From Hypomesus transpacificus (taxonomy: Eukaryota; Chordata; Actinopteri; Osmeriformes; Osmeridae), in assembly GCF_021917145.1 (NCBI RefSeq), contig NC_061081.1, positions 2,696,058 through 2,760,057 on the forward strand: DNA of 64,000 nucleotides. Direction: 5' to 3'. The notes beneath the pieces were generated by a model. It was not told the DNA's origin, did no database searches, and was given only the letters and a program-made list of their open reading frames with translations. Positions within the stretch are counted from its first letter, which is position 1, and every line of letters begins with the position of its first letter. A program made the position numbers and the translations under genes. Of this stretch, positions 47,101-61,394 are shown piece by piece.

Positions 47101-49273
47101 TCTCTGCAATAACAAACGGTCTATGTGTTTGAGCACGATGGGACTGTTCAGTCAGGGGTCACACACCAACACACATCAACGCACACCAGCACACACTGTC
47201 AGGGGTGAAGGAACGCTGAGCCTGGGACAGGGAGGGTGTGCAGGAGACACAGGGAGTGTTGCTATGCGTAGTGTGTGCATGGTCAAAACGAAAGGGGCAC
47301 CACATCATTAAAGGAAACACTCTTTCTTTGAAATCAAGGCTCGGTCGACTTAAGCAAAAGTTTTGTATTCCAGGCTGAAGCTCAGAAAAAACCCCACAGT
47401 GGCGTTACTTCCTGTCAGACAGGAAGCAGGACGTGGCTGAGGGAGGGAGATTCTAGAGTGTGGTCCCAAGGAACAATAAAAAACTCACTTGTCCAGGAAG
47501 CGGATCTGCGTCAAAAGGGGCCTGAAAGATTTTGGTGGAGGGAAGAGGCTCTGACCCTGGAGGTTTACTGCCCTAACATCACTCTGGAAACACCACCAAC
47601 CATGAACCCACCCCCCCAATGGAGTCTACATGGAGGGTAGGACCAGAGAGGGAGAGAGAGAGAAGTTAAATCTTGGAGATTGGAAAGGGGGAGATAAAGA
47701 GAGACTGACTTTGCAAGAGAGAGAAAGAGAGAGAGAGAGGGGGGAGAGGGAAAGAGGGGAAGAGGAGAGGACATAGCACAGAGTAAATGTTATTGTTGCT
47801 TACAAACACATTGGCTGGCATGCTTAATGTTTACTATCTTGCCACACAATAGCTTTTACAAGTATGTTTATGCAAAAACCCTCTGTACTGTGTTTGTGTG
47901 TTGTGCATGTGTGCATGCGTGCGTCCCTGTGTGTGCGCATGTGCGTCCTGCAACGAAAGACTCAGGTATTTCTTCCCGGTATAGGTCTGTCAAAGTGGAT
48001 GACATTGTTGGTGTTTACAGAGTTCGAGTTTGGCCTCGATATTTGTCTCTGAAGCTTTGAGACCAGGGGCCTTTGGGTCTGACACAGATACAAGCTCTGA
48101 GAAACTTTAGTGAATAAATGAACAAACCCACCATATCCCTCCATCTCTCCTAACCTACTACTTTCTCTCTCTTCTTCCTCTATGTCGGTCATCCATGAAC
48201 TTCTAGCATCTTCTTCAGAAGTATGCCGGTGGGGGTCTCAGTTTGGGACTGGCGTGTTTGGGTTTTCTGGCCAAGAGTTAGACAGCCTTTGGTGCAATGT
48301 GAGGGGAACTTGAATGATCTGTGTTTAACATAATTGAACATTGCTAAAGCTTGAGGCTAAATGATCTAATACATCTAATATGATTAGGAAGGATATTACT
48401 GTGTATGTGCACTGATTTCACGTCCCATAATGAAGGCTTGTCAACATGTTTATACACACACACACTCACACACCCGCATGCACATGTGAAATGAAAAGAG
48501 GCACACGCATGGAGTCGGCACCCCAATTCATCACAAGCGCACACGTACACACACACATCAAGCCCCCTCCTCCTCCCCTTTGCTGCAACAGCGATGACAT
48601 GATTTCCTCTAAACAGGACGTCCTGTATCCCAAGACAGGCCTAAGCCGGTGCGACACCCAACTAGCCACAAGTGTAAACACGCCTTCTCTCTTTCTCTCT
48701 CACGGGCTCCCTACCTCCATCTCACTGTTTCTCTCTCTCTCTCTTCATTCTTATCTTTCCATCTCTATGAAAGTCTCCCTCCCAACTCTCTCCATCTCCA
48801 TCTCTCTCGCCCTCCACTTCTCTCTCTCTTTCTCTCTCTCACGCACGCACTGCCACCAGCCCCCATTTACACAAACCTGCCTCGTGCAACGTCACGCCTA
48901 GTTCCCTGCCCTGCAATTGTTGCGTCCATCCAACTGTCCATAAAATCATTTATGACCATCGAATGGGCTGATTTAGTGGATAACTGAGTCATTGAAAAAA
49001 TCCATGAGCACAGCCCCGAGTCATGGGGTCCACAGCACAGTGCATGTTTACCATGTGAGCACATACTGCAGGATGCCTTTTATGGGCTTGTCTCGTGTCC
49101 TTCCAGTTTCTTTCCCCCTCTGCAGCTTTTGCCAACCGTCCCCGCCAGTAGCTGTCATCAACAACCAGCACCCGACTCTGCACCCCACATGCACACACGA
49201 GACAGGCTTATTCTTCGCAGTAATCGAATCCCCCCCCTTGCTACGAGGCTGCAACGATTGGGAGGGCCGCCAT

Positions 49274-49472
49274 GTTTACATTTACATTTATTCATTTAGC
49301 AGACGCTCTTATCCAGAGCGACTTACAGTAAGTACAAGGACATTCCCCCCGAGGCAAGTAGGGTGAAGTGCCTTGCCCAAGGACACAACGTCATTTTGCA
49401 CGGCGGGGAATCGATCCGGCAACCTTCTGATTACTAGCCCGACTCCCTCACCGCTCATCCATCTGACTCCCA
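49274..49472 (-). mobile_element. tRNA-headed SINE with L2-type tail, reverse orientation
   Basis: Full-length copy, reverse orientation. The tail side starts ACATTTATTCATTTAGCAG; box B (GGATCGATTCC-like) and the head are to the right, ending CATCTGACTCCC. Confidence 0.88.
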
Positions 49473-50969
49473 TTAAATGTTAAATTGGCTGCAGCCTGGA
49501 CCCCTGGAGTATCCGCAGGAGGCGGCTGGAGGTTGAAGCGTGGACGTTTGCCTCCGTGAGGACTCTCATCCAATCGCTCTCCTCCCAATCGAGGGGATTT
49601 TGGGGGGTGTTTTATCATGCATTCAAATATTTATCAAGCTACATCGAGTTATCACCCGGAAGTATGAGATGACATCGCTAGGGGGACGTATGATATTTCT
49701 CCGGCTAATTGGTTTTGCGTGGCTCTGCCAACTCTTCCGGAGGCGTGCCATCGCTTGAACTCGCTGTTGCATTGCCCCTGTGTGTGTTGCTTCTCGACGG
49801 ACGTACCTCTGCGTTTCAGAACCCGTTTGGTGTGGAGCCCGTGGTGGGCTAGCAGCAAGTGCCCAGACTGGCACAGAGAGACAGGAGGTCTGAGAAACTA
49901 GCAGTGTTGGGTGTTGTAGTCTTGAAAGTGTGGACATCCATAGAAGACTACACAGATCGGCACATCAACGCTTCTCATGGAAGGAAGCTTCTCTCGGAAG
50001 AGAGAGATCGTAAAATTAGTAAAGGAAGGACATCAATGGCAAAATATGCACTCAAGGATGACTGGAGGAAACGAGACTAAGAGAGAGTCATGCTTATGCT
50101 AACAGTGCAACAGCCTCTAGTTTAGCCTCCACGCCTATACGCAATCCAGATTTACAGCATCGAGGAGATCGAGGAGAGGTTTATTGTACTGCAGCTGTGG
50201 GTGGAAGTGTGCGGCATCTCTGGTCTGGCTTCCCCTCCTCCCCTCCCCCCATTCCATCCCCTCTCCAGTCTGGTTTGGCAGCAGACCATCGTAATGGAGC
50301 ACAGCTGTGCCAGCGATTACCCAGACAGCGGAGGGAGCGCAGACGCGTTCATACTCGACGCCGTGTGTGACGTGCTGCAGCCCCTGCACGGTGAAGAGGT
50401 CCGTGCTTCAGACAGACTTCGTCAACGGTCTGTGTGATACGGCAGGCCGGCAGGAGACGGCAGGCCCAATGTGGTCACTCTCCCTCAGGGTCCTAATGAC
50501 GGACTCATGAACGACACGACGGCGACCAGGCCAGCCTGGGTCCAGGAGCCAGCCTGTAACTGAGGACAGCTGGGCCAGTGACAGCTTCGCCACGGCAGAC
50601 ACACGGTAGAGACCCTCCGACGGAGGGTTCCCCCCCCCCCCAAGACCCCCGGCTGAATGAAGGGATGAAACGGAGAGAGAAAACAGACTTGAGAAATTGT
50701 ACTGTTCTTTGCCCCCCCCCTCTCTCGCCCCCTTTCCAGACAGGCCCCGTCTTTGGGATTAATGCGAATATTCACTGTGGCAGTTATTACAGAAACCGAA
50801 GATTTTAGCAAATCAAAGCTGACAGCTTGTTGGGGATTTTAATAAAGTCGAGCGTCGAGCTGACAGGAGCCACGCGAGGGTCTTGAGGTTACTGCCCGCC
50901 CAGTGTAATATTATTCACGCTAAATGATCCCACTTTCTAGGTGAGCATTCTCTGTCCTCTCCCCCTCTC

Positions 50970-51071
<102 letters not shown>

Positions 51072-51481
51072 CCTTACACTGTCACACTCACTCATTGACT
51101 CCCTCGAAAATTGAATTCGTATTGAGAGGGAAGTGACGCAGCAGTTCATAACCCAACTTCCAGTCGAAGCAGCACAGAGACACACAGACAGAGAAACCGA
51201 AACACAGACGCGTAGAAGTACAAAAATACACTCAGAAACATAGACCCATGGAACAGAGAGAGACATAGACACCGGGGACACAGAGGCAGCAAGGCCAGCA
51301 GCTCATGCCCTGACAGAACCAGGCCTGTTCAATTCAATGACCTGCCTTGTGTATACAGTAGCAAAAAAAGCCTGGGAAAGCAAGCTTGACAAATGGCCCT
51401 CTTTGTAACAGCCTTGCCGCCAAAGTAAGCCCCCCTCCCCCCCTTCCTCCACACGGTGCTCTAGCTGCTTTATGAGGCGAG

Positions 51482-51505
51482 CCCCCCCCCCCCCCCCCCC
51501 CCCCC
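51482..51505 (+). repeat. C homopolymer, 24 bases
   Basis: Uninterrupted C run in gene-poor sequence. A G run of about 14 follows at 51726. Confidence 0.9.
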
Positions 51506-52464
51506 TCTTAAACATGTCACACGCATTAGCAGCCCGGCCGCTAATGCTGCCCCCCAGCGTGGTGAGTGGCAGCTCGTCAAAGAACCCACGCGACGACGCA
51601 GGCCCTTCGCCCGGATGGCTGGAAGGATTGGACTGCTGGAAATGATGACACAGATAAGGGGCAGTGAGGAGAGGGGGCGAGGGGGAGAGGGAAGGAAGGA
51701 AAGGGAGGATGACCGTGAGGTGTGTGGGGGGGGGGGGGGTTGCACGGCGAGGGGAGAGGTGGAGGAGGTGGGAAGAGGTGGCGAAACGGGCGAGAGCTGG
51801 CGGACCCCCGCGCCCTCGCCCACCTCCCAGGTGAGATAAACAAACAGTCGGCTAAGCGATTGTTCGCTGGTCAGTGTTTTAGTGTTTATGTAAGAGGGCT
51901 TGTAAACTCGAGGGGAGAAAGCATGTGTGGACATCATCATGTTCCAACCAGACCAGGGAGCTGTGCTAACACCAGGTCTATGAGGCATGTTATGTGGTGT
52001 CCACACACAAACTCACACACACACACATTCTGAAGCAGGCATGTTTATATCAAGAATATATTTCACTTGCAGACATTTGTACGACACACACGAGGTGTAT
52101 AGAACACTAGTTACATGATCAGGCAGTGCTCAAACACACACACACACACAAACACACGCATGCACTCTCTCTCTCTTTAGACACGTCAACTTCAGCTTTT
52201 ATCATTTTATGAAGTATTCCATTCACACAGACACTGCCCTAGCACGCAGAAACTTAGACCTTGGCAGCCGCAAATCCTGTTGCTGCTGACAACGCTTTCC
52301 TAGAAAGCCCTGTCTGGGATTGAGGTTGTTGTTGTGTGAGGCTCCAGAATACTGGGAAAGTGAGCGGTGAGGCACGGGTATCTCCCAGATGTCCCAGAGG
52401 AGACTAACTTCCCATCCCATCAATGGCTTCTCTCTCTCGCTCTGTTTGCCTGCCTATCTGTGGT

Positions 52465-52465
<1 letters not shown>

Positions 52466-52509
<44 letters not shown>

Positions 52510-52524
52510 GTCTGCCTGTCTTTC

Positions 52525-52573
<49 letters not shown>

Positions 52574-52588
52574 GTCTGCCTGTCTTTC

Positions 52589-52631
<43 letters not shown>

Positions 52632-52733
52632 TTGTCTGCCTTCCTGTCTGTCTGCCTGTCTGTCTGTCTGTCTGTCTGCCTGTCTGTCTGTCTGTCTGTC
52701 TGTCTGCTGTCTGTCTTTCACTCTGTCTCTCTG
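52466..52733. repeat. (TGTC)n microsatellite
   Basis: About 270 bases of TGTC/TGCC tetranucleotide repeats. Because the unit is four bases, all frames stay open and give spurious Cys-Leu-Ser-Val proteins on the plus strand and Arg/Gln/Thr/Asp proteins on the minus strand. Confidence 0.97.
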
Positions 52734-55265
52734 TTCTCAGTAGGTCAGCTCAGTGGGAATGTTTGCAGCACTGTTCTCTTCAGGGTGAACTCTCTCGGGC
52801 TTTGGTTTAATGTGGTTGAAGTGTTTCATTGTCAGGGATGGGATCGGAGAGCATGACTCACCATGGAGATAATGTGAATAATATACCATTGTGTGTTTAT
52901 GTCATAGACACACATTAACAATATATACACACACACTCTTTCTTGAGGGGGGGGGGGGGGTGAGGGGGGCGAGGGAGGTTGAGGGTCAGTGTTTATATTA
53001 GTGTGCTGTGGGATTGTGGGGCTTGGCACTCCACTATACCCTGAGATGCAAGAACAGGGCAGGGACAGGATATGAGGAGGGCTTGGCTCTCATCCCCACA
53101 CACACACACACTAGTTCATTCACAAACCCCAAACACACTTTCAAATCCCCGTCCTACCCCCACTGCCCTTGACAAAGGGGTTAATAAACTTGTTTTGAAT
53201 TCCTTCACCTCTTAACAGGATCTACATTCCAAGCCTCGAAAATAGTGGTTTAAACAAAGACAGGAAGTACTGTGAGCTCACTTCCTGTCTCCGTCCTCGC
53301 ATTTATCTTAGTCTTGCAGGCAGAGCTTGCTATACTACTCTACACCCCACCCTGACACCAGGCAACCAAACACACTGAAAGTTCCCTGTAGCCTTCACCC
53401 AACAACCTTCATCCAATCAATTTACCCCACCCCACCTTAACACCAACCTAATCACTTTTTATCGAAGGCCAAAATCCGCACACACCATTAAATGTTTCCC
53501 CATCTAACCCCCAGTCATCCTCCAAATGAAAAGACACACTTTAGTCTTTCACTTAACCACGCTCACCCAACCCGCAAAAACATGCATGCATACATGCACA
53601 CATAAGCATGCACAGACACACACACACAGCGGACACACACACACAAACGCAGAATTTGCCTGCCGTCAGACTGGTCCTAATTAAGCACCAGTCTGCACCC
53701 AACAATGCCAGTTTCCTGGCGCTCCATTGAAGTGTGCAGACTTTTGAACGGTGAGCAGCAAAGTGTACATGGGCTACATGTGTCCAGGTTAACTTCCTGT
53801 TTGATTCCAATCACAACCTGCTGTGAACCCTGACCCTTGATCCCATGGCATGTTGCCGTGGGGAGTGCAGCTTGGCAACGGTAATGGTGTTTTTACGAAG
53901 TCCGACTCTAGGAGACCGAGTGAGGCGGTTTCAGTTCTCGGGTTCTAAAAAGACCCGTCATCTCGTTAAACGTTCCATTTCGCTGTTTCTTTGATCAAGT
54001 TCACTAAGCGTGTGTAACGTTCGATCATCTGAAAGCGACACTCATGACATATGCAAATCCACCTCTTCAAACACAGAGCAGAGCAGCAGATATGAAAAAA
54101 AAGGCCTGTACGAAAATAGCTTGCGAGTCCGAGGGCTTGAGATTTGTCAGGCCCAGAGCAACGTGATAGCCGGTGTGTTAGGCTTGGATGAGGCAGAGCA
54201 GCCTGTTCTGTCCCAGTCGGGCGACGTGAACACACAGCTTCGACCTACACAAAGGACATTGTCACGTAACGGGCCGTTTATGTTGCGATAATGGGTTAAT
54301 CGCTACATTAGCAGTGGGGCGGTGGGGAAAAGGGGCTGGGGGTCCTTGGGGAGGGAGGCGGAGGAGGAGGTGGGGGGTTGGGGGGGGGGGGGCAGGAAGA
54401 CTCGTTCAGTCTTCCGCAGCGCTGGGACTCGATCTCCAAGAGCAGACGGTTCGCATGCAACAATTTGGGGCCTCCAAAAAAACAAACGACATAACACATG
54501 ATAGAAAGAGAGATGGGAGGGAGAGGTGGGCCAAAAGAAGTGAGGAATACTTGTGGAGGGATGGATACAGGGGCATGGGGGAAAGTAGAGGTGAAAGAGA
54601 AATGGATGACAGAAAATAGTAGGTCAGACAAATAGAGCCAGGGTGGATTGGAAGGCCAGGTGAGCAGGGGGACAGCTGGGGGAAGGGAGGGGGAGCCCAG
54701 GGACGTAGAGAGGTGTGGAAGACAGCGAAGGGGAGAGAACCCAGTGCCCAGTTAGATCTGAGGATCTACAGGAGGGGGATATAATAGCTACAGGACAAAG
54801 AAGCATGTCACCCTGAGACAGAGAGAGAGAGAAAGAGAGATCGAGATTAAGAAGCAAAGCCGGGACACCCTGTACAGACTACAGGAGAGGGAGAATGAAC
54901 ACTTATCAACAGCCGTATCAACAGCCTCCAGTTTATTTTTCAAACCGTCTTAAGTAAAACAAAGTCATTCTTCTCCGACCACCCTGGGCCTGACTTGGGT
55001 TGCGTTCAGGGATGCAAAACAAGCCCTGTGATTTTGCTCTCTCTCGGCCGTTCTCCCACTCTTGCTCCCTCTCTCTCACTTGCTTCCTCAGACTCTCTGT
55101 CCCTCCCTCTCTCTCCCTCTCTCTCTCTCTTCAATATTTAGCAGCCATGTCGTCTATTTCTCCACCTGCTCCACATCCCCTTATTGGGACCATCTGTAGG
55201 GCCTCGCAGGGCTGTTTATAAGATACCCTGGAACACACGTCCCCGGGTCCAGCACACCAAACATA

Positions 55266-55288
55266 TTTCTGTCTTTTCTTTCTCTCTC

Positions 55289-55326
<38 letters not shown>
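55266..55326. repeat. (CT)n microsatellite
   Basis: CT repeat within a longer pyrimidine-rich stretch (55040-55480). Confidence 0.93.
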
Positions 55327-55327
<1 letters not shown>

Positions 55328-55599
55328 CATATCACTCTTTTAGAAAAACCTCTCTTCACTCTCGCCGTTTTTGGTCCCCTTTTGCGTACGTTTTTTGGTT
55401 TCTTTTTCCCCCTCGCATTCTTTCTCCCTCTCTCCGTCCGTGTCTCTGTCTCTCCTTTTCTCTCATTCCTCTTTCTCTGCGTAAACTGAAACCCCCCACA
55501 AAGGAGCGACTGCGATACTCCGGTACCCCGGTCAGCAGTGTCCATGCGAGAGCATGTTCTGTTCCCTGACTGGGGTTAAGATTTAAAGACTGCTAATGT

Positions 55600-55627
55600 G
55601 GGGGGGGGGGGGGGGGGGGGGGGGGGG
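55600..55627 (+). repeat. G homopolymer, 28 bases
   Basis: Uninterrupted G run, followed after about 20 bases by a C run of 10. The G and C runs can pair. Confidence 0.9.
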
Positions 55628-56170
55628 TCACTGACCCCGGCACTCCTCCCCCCCCCCCCGCTCCCTCCTGTCCTCCCTGTTCCCCCCCTCTGCTTCTGCC
55701 CAGAGGAGTGCAGTGGGGTCCCCCTTTTTAACAAGTCTCGACAGACCTATCCGTCTTCCTTGAGAGCTTGTCAGTCGGTGGGCAGGCATTCATCATGCTG
55801 GGAAGTGGACCAGGTCCCATGTGGAGGACAGAGGCTCCCAGGGAGAGAGCTAGCCCAGGCAGACGGGCCCAGGGCTGGGGTGTGGGGCACAGGACATCGG
55901 CCCCCTTCTTCTCCTTCCAGGGGCAGCCATGCCCCAGCTGTCTGTGTCATGTTACCCCCTCTGTTCTCCTGTGGAGTTCCCTGGGGTTGCACAGTGGGGC
56001 CGAGGGAGCTGTGTGTGTGTGTGTGTGTGCGCGTGTATCCTCTTTTAGCGGAAGGTTATCAGTGTAGCATGAGAGGATCGGAGAGTGTATGGGAGATAAC
56101 AGGTAGACATACACACACACCGATAAAATGTTTTATCTGTGGTGACCAGCCCCCCCTAACAAGCCTTATT

Positions 56171-56368
56171 TTTACATTTACATTTAATCATTTAGCAGAC
56201 GCTCTTATCCAGAGCGACTTACAGTAAGTACAGGGACATTTCCCCCAAGGCAAGTAGGGTGAAGTACCTTGCCCAAGGACACAACGTCATTTGGCACGGC
56301 GGGGAATCGATCCGGCAACCTTCTGATTACTAGCCCGACTCCCTCACCGCTCAGCCATCTGACTCCCT
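56171..56368 (-). mobile_element. tRNA-headed SINE with L2-type tail, reverse orientation
   Basis: Almost identical to the copy at 49274, including the GGCACGGCGGGGAATCGATC head part. This suggests both are recent and of one subfamily. Confidence 0.9.
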
Positions 56369-58085
56369 TATCACTGTCTTTAGCCAGGTTCCTACACCCA
56401 TTCCACTCTACAGCTTGGACAACTCGTGCGTGTGTTTGACCCCTGATATTCAAAGGGTTGTCCAGTTTTAGGTCCATTACTTATCTTGCATTCCTACACA
56501 CAGTGTGTTTATATATATCTGGGGGCCCTTGAATGAGTTTCCTGCTCGCGGTGTTCACCTTGTAATATGGTGGATGTCAATGACCTCACCTAACGTCTCT
56601 GTGAAAAAAGGCACCAGACTGAATGAAGAAATCGTCCTCCGTTTTTCTCTTCAACTCAAACTCTTGACAGTAATGCATGTAATGCTTTGTTTTGGTCAGG
56701 GTTAGAGGTAACACGTAACTGCTTTCTGTCTCAGGAAGAAAGTTCTTAAAAAGAGTTATTGGGTTGTCCTATCGGAAGAATGTTCTTAAATTTGGTCTGA
56801 GGAAATTTCATGGTTCATCTGTCAACCCAGCAGGCTCATAAAAAACAAATATACAAGTTATTTGTTTGCAATATAAACAGTATATGCATCGTCTAATGGC
56901 CTTTCTGGTCCTCCCCCTCAATAATGTGGAAGGTTCCTTGTCTTGTGATTAAGCCCTATGGGTCCAGGGTATACGGTGCAGTCCCAGCACAGTCAGCAGT
57001 CTACCAGGAGGGTCTATGTTGCAGTCTCAACAGTCGGCTTGTTATTAGCCCAACACAGGCTTCTGAGCAGGTGAATGTAAGACTAGACCCCTGTTTGTTT
57101 GTTTCTTTACCCCTTCCCTCTATTTTTGCTCCTTCATTTATGTCTTCATCCTTCCTTTCCTCTCTCAGCGGCAGGTAGTTCCCAGGACCCGGCACAGCGG
57201 GAGTCCCCCCAGATGGTGGAGCCATGATTGCAGATCACCTCCATTCAACACTGCTGTCTTTTCTGTCTCTTTTCGTCACTCTCTATCTCTCTTGTTACTT
57301 AGTCACTCAGTCCATGCTGCTTTGTCCACATACGCGGGTTATTTGAGGCACCTGTTGTCTATTCTTTTAGTCTTTACATTTGTTTTAGACCTGAGTGACA
57401 CACACGCTGAAAGGGAAGTCACCTTGAATGTTGTGACACCATTGTGTCAGAACGTGTGTGTGTGTACTTTCTACTCCACGAGGACAAAAAAACATCCTTT
57501 GTTTGTGTCACCTGTTGCCTTGGGCCAGACGGTCAACATGAAGGTTGGGAGGTCACAGTGATGTGATTGAGTCAGCATGGCGCTTCACGCAAACACAGAT
57601 GGACCGACCTAGTTTAAACCGCTAGCTCCTAACGGTCATAAAAACGATACATTCAAACTCATCTGTTTCACATCCTCTACATTTCCTTCTGCTTTTTTTA
57701 GGTGACGGCCAAAAGTTTAAAGCGCAAATTTCTCACATTTCCCCTGTATTATTTATAACAACGTCATTATTCAACTCTGTTCGCTTGACAGACTGCTGGT
57801 GTAAAGAACTGACTCTGGCTCTTGTGTTTCTATGCGGCTTGACCTCTCAACCCGTTGATTGAGAGGTAATTTATTTTTCATCTAGAAACACTGGTTTTAT
57901 TACCATTACTCTAATGCAGTCAGATGAAAAAAGTGAGGGTTCTTACACGTTTATTTTCATAAAAGTAACCGCTACCATCAAATGGACCCTGAAATTGGTC
58001 CAATTTATTGGCCTGCTTCCCGTTTGCCCTCTCTCTCTCTCCTTACCTCTCTCTCTGTTCCCTTGAACACACATCCCCAGTCCAC

Positions 58086-58254
58086 CACACCAAACATCTC
58101 TCTCTCTCTGTCTTTATCCTCTCTCTCGTCCTCTCTGTCTTTATCCTCTGTCTCTCTCTGTCTCTGTCTCTCTCTCTGTCTCTGTCTCTCTCTGTCTTTC
58201 TCTGTCTCTGTCTCTCTCTCTGTCTCTCTGTCTCTCTCTGTCTTTTTCTGTCTT

Positions 58255-58335
<81 letters not shown>

Positions 58336-58375
58336 TTCTCTGTCTTTCTCTGTCTGTCTCTCTCTCTCTCTTTTG
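58086..58375. repeat. Complex CT/TGTCT microsatellite
   Basis: Nearly 300 bases of CTCTCT with TGTC and TTTC interruptions and a pure CT core at about 58261-58330. Confidence 0.95.
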
Positions 58376-58692
58376 CCTCTCCGTCTTCACCCTTTACAAT
58401 TCCTATTCACTCTTACCCTGGTATGGGTTACAGAACACAGTGTGTGTGTGTGCGCTTTTAATGTGTATGCATGTACACACGTGTGTATTTCTGTGTGTGT
58501 GTGTGTTCCCACCCTCTCCTATGAGGTAGGCCTGTAACCGGAGCTGGGATGTTACACAGGTGCCTGTGATGAATAAGAGTTGCTTGTAATCCATAATGAT
58601 GGCTGTTGGCCTTAGGCCAGGCTGAACATTACAACTCCCTCATGCTGCTTTATGGGTGTCAGGGCCCACACCTCCCTCGCTGCTTGTCCTGT

Positions 58693-58808
58693 GGTCTCTA
58701 CAGAACACTAAACACTGCTCCATAACAGCCACCAGAACACCCGTGATCCTGGTCTCTACAGAACACTAAACACTGCTCCATAACAGCCACCAGAACACCC
58801 GTGATCCT
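58693..58808. repeat. 58-bp tandem duplication
   Basis: Two head-to-tail copies, identical by eye, of a 58-base unit starting GGTCTCTACAGAACACTAAA and ending ACCCGTGATCCT. A third partial start (GGTCTCCA) follows. Confidence 0.9.
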
Positions 58809-59994
58809 GGTCTCCAGGCAGCTGAGGCCCTGCATCTAGTATGAGCTCATCACATGGAAGTCATTCCCAAACGTGTTTGTGTCCTGACCAATTAACATCC
58901 TCCCCAAGTCACCGAAACAGATAAAACCATGACTCATCGGAACTCCCTGACTTTCAGCTGCAATGGACAATGACTGTTATGAACCACCAAACCACCACCC
59001 TGGTCTCCACCCACCCCAGGGTCGGCCTCTATGCCCGCGTGAGGCCTTCCTGGTCCCTGACCCCGACCGAGGGGGGGCCACCCAGACCCTTCTCTCTGCT
59101 CACCGCTCATCCTGGTGAGAAGGAGGATGTTGGGTGTGAAGTCATGTCCTGGTCTGGTTCTAAAAAAAGAGATGAGTGAAAGAGGGGTGTTTACATGGGA
59201 GGAGAGTCTACTGGTGACACAATGGAGATGATTCGGGTAGTGACGTCTTTGTCCCTTTTTCTCGGTTTCTCTGTCTCATTGTATCCCCTCGCATTCTTCC
59301 TGTATATTCTTCTTCTTCTACTCCCTCATACGCGCTTTTTGGATGAGGTTGTTTCCTTTCAACCCCCGTGTAAGTTCTGTCAGCTTGTTGACCCTGCCCA
59401 CATTCTGTCTCCATACTGTTGCATGCTGGGATGCCCGTATTTCGATTGCGCTAGCAGCGAGTCAAATGGGGAGCCAGGTGGTGTGTACGAGCAGAGGACC
59501 ATCTGTGCCGGAATCTTCTGCCAGGGGTCCATGTAGAGAAGGCAAACTGGAGAACAATAGAATACTATTTCATCTCCATCGCTCAGTGCCTGCTTGCTAT
59601 CTATGGTAGTGGACACAACTAGAGAACTCGCTTACACACAAACAGAGTCACACACCAAGTCAAACACACACGCACGTTTCAGTTTTTGAGGCTCTACCAG
59701 TGGTTTTTACCAGTGAAAGCAGCCCTCGCATAGTAGAGAGGGAACAAAGACAGGTGTTGCAGGTTATCTGTGGCGAATAGTTGGTTCCTTCCTCTGAGAG
59801 CCGTGTCCTGGCCTGTTTGAAGAGGTCATTAGTTCTACTGGGCCACGCTGCAGGACCCCCTGCATGTACCCTTCTGACTGCCTGACTCTTGATCCACTCA
59901 GAAAAAATTGTTCCAGGTATAGTTAAATGGGTTGTAATGGTTGTTGGGCTTGCTATGAGAATGACATGGTATTATGTGCATTGTGTTTTTTCAA

Positions 59995-60024
59995 AGTCAG
60001 TCAGTCAGTCAGTCAGTCAGTCAG
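59995..60024. repeat. (TCAG)n microsatellite
   Basis: About seven copies of the tetranucleotide. Confidence 0.9.
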
Positions 60025-61000
60025 AGGAGGTCTTGGTGGAACACACAACCTTCAGAGATCAAGGAGCTGTGTCCTGTGTGGAACCTGCTTGCTCAGACAA
60101 ACAGCCCCATTAGAAACCATGTATCTCTGCCATGGCATATGGTGTGTGTGTGTTCGTGTGCACAACTCTAGCGTGAACTTGTAAGGACTAAGATGGAGGG
60201 GTGGGTTGGCACACTTCATTAAGGGAGAAACAAGAGTCTCCGAGATCAAAAGAGACTTCATATCAAATAGAATGAGGCAGCTTACAAAGCGACATAGATA
60301 CCACTTTAGGGTGAGTGACTCCTTGGCCTTGCAGCTCGTCCCCCTTACATTCCTGTCTGAGTGGATGTGTTCTCCGGGGAAATCTAGAAAGATTACATGA
60401 GATTTCGTCTAAAAGAAGGAAAATCGGACTTGATTCAAATCTTTTGAAGGCAGACAGTTCGAATGCTCTGTCTATGGCCTACATGGCTGACAATGTGTGG
60501 TTTGTGTATTGTCTTTAATCCTCAATTTTACTCTTAAAATAATTGCTGTGTGCTCTGTGGACAGAGGGGAAAACATCATATTTTCAGTGATGTCGAGTTT
60601 TTTATCTATCATTTGTTATCTTTGATCCATTTCATCATGTCCATAATGTTTGGTCTAAATCCAACGTTGTGGTCGAAAAAGCCCTGATCTCCCTCTGCTG
60701 TTGTGAATGAGTAGCGCAGGACAGTGACTCAAATGCAACGGACATGTGAACATGCCTCATCCTTCTGTCAAAGGAGAGGTAGAGAGAGGAGAGAGAAAGA
60801 GAAGGGGCAATAGAGAAATCCACGGTAGGGAGACAGAGAGAGATGAGCGGTACCAAGCAGTAGGGATTGACTCATTCGATCGAGTGAAGCTTAGCTTTTT
60901 CCTCCCGATTGATCTACTCCTCTCACACCGTCATCTCATCCTTGACTTAACATGAATGTTCTTTCGGCCGTAGCTGATCGAGGGGTGGTGGTGGTGGTGT

Positions 61001-61035
<35 letters not shown>
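61001..61035 (+). repeat. G homopolymer, 35 bases
   Basis: Uninterrupted G run after a GTGGTGGTG stretch. A second G run lies at about 61292-61310. Confidence 0.9.
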
Positions 61036-61394
61036 CTGAGGGAGTGAAGGGGAGTGGGGGTTCAGATGGGGATGGAGACGGTGGTCTGTGTTTATGGTGA
61101 GCTTAGTAACTGACCCGTCACCTGTCTCTGAATAAGCCCTGGAGGGGCCTCCCCAAAGTCTCCCTCCCCGTCCTCGACCCGCTCTGACCTCACGTGACCT
61201 GCTCACGGCTCCTCCAGGGTCGCCGGGCTCCACTGCCGGGAGATGACAGAGAGAGATGGAGGGAGATTTAAAAGAGGATGGAGGGAGAGGAGGGGGGGGG
61301 GGGGGGGGGGGTTGGGCCTTGTTCTTTTGATCCCCAGTGACCTCCGTCCTTCTTTCTTTGACAGTGATCACCTCCCCGCCTCCTCTCCACCTCT

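Noticed and set aside
52389..52856. Long Cys/Leu/Ser/Val-rich reading frames
   Set aside because: They are translations of the TGTC microsatellite; no start context, splice sites or family similarity.
58008..58529. Leucine/serine-rich frame of 173 aa
   Set aside because: CT microsatellite translation.
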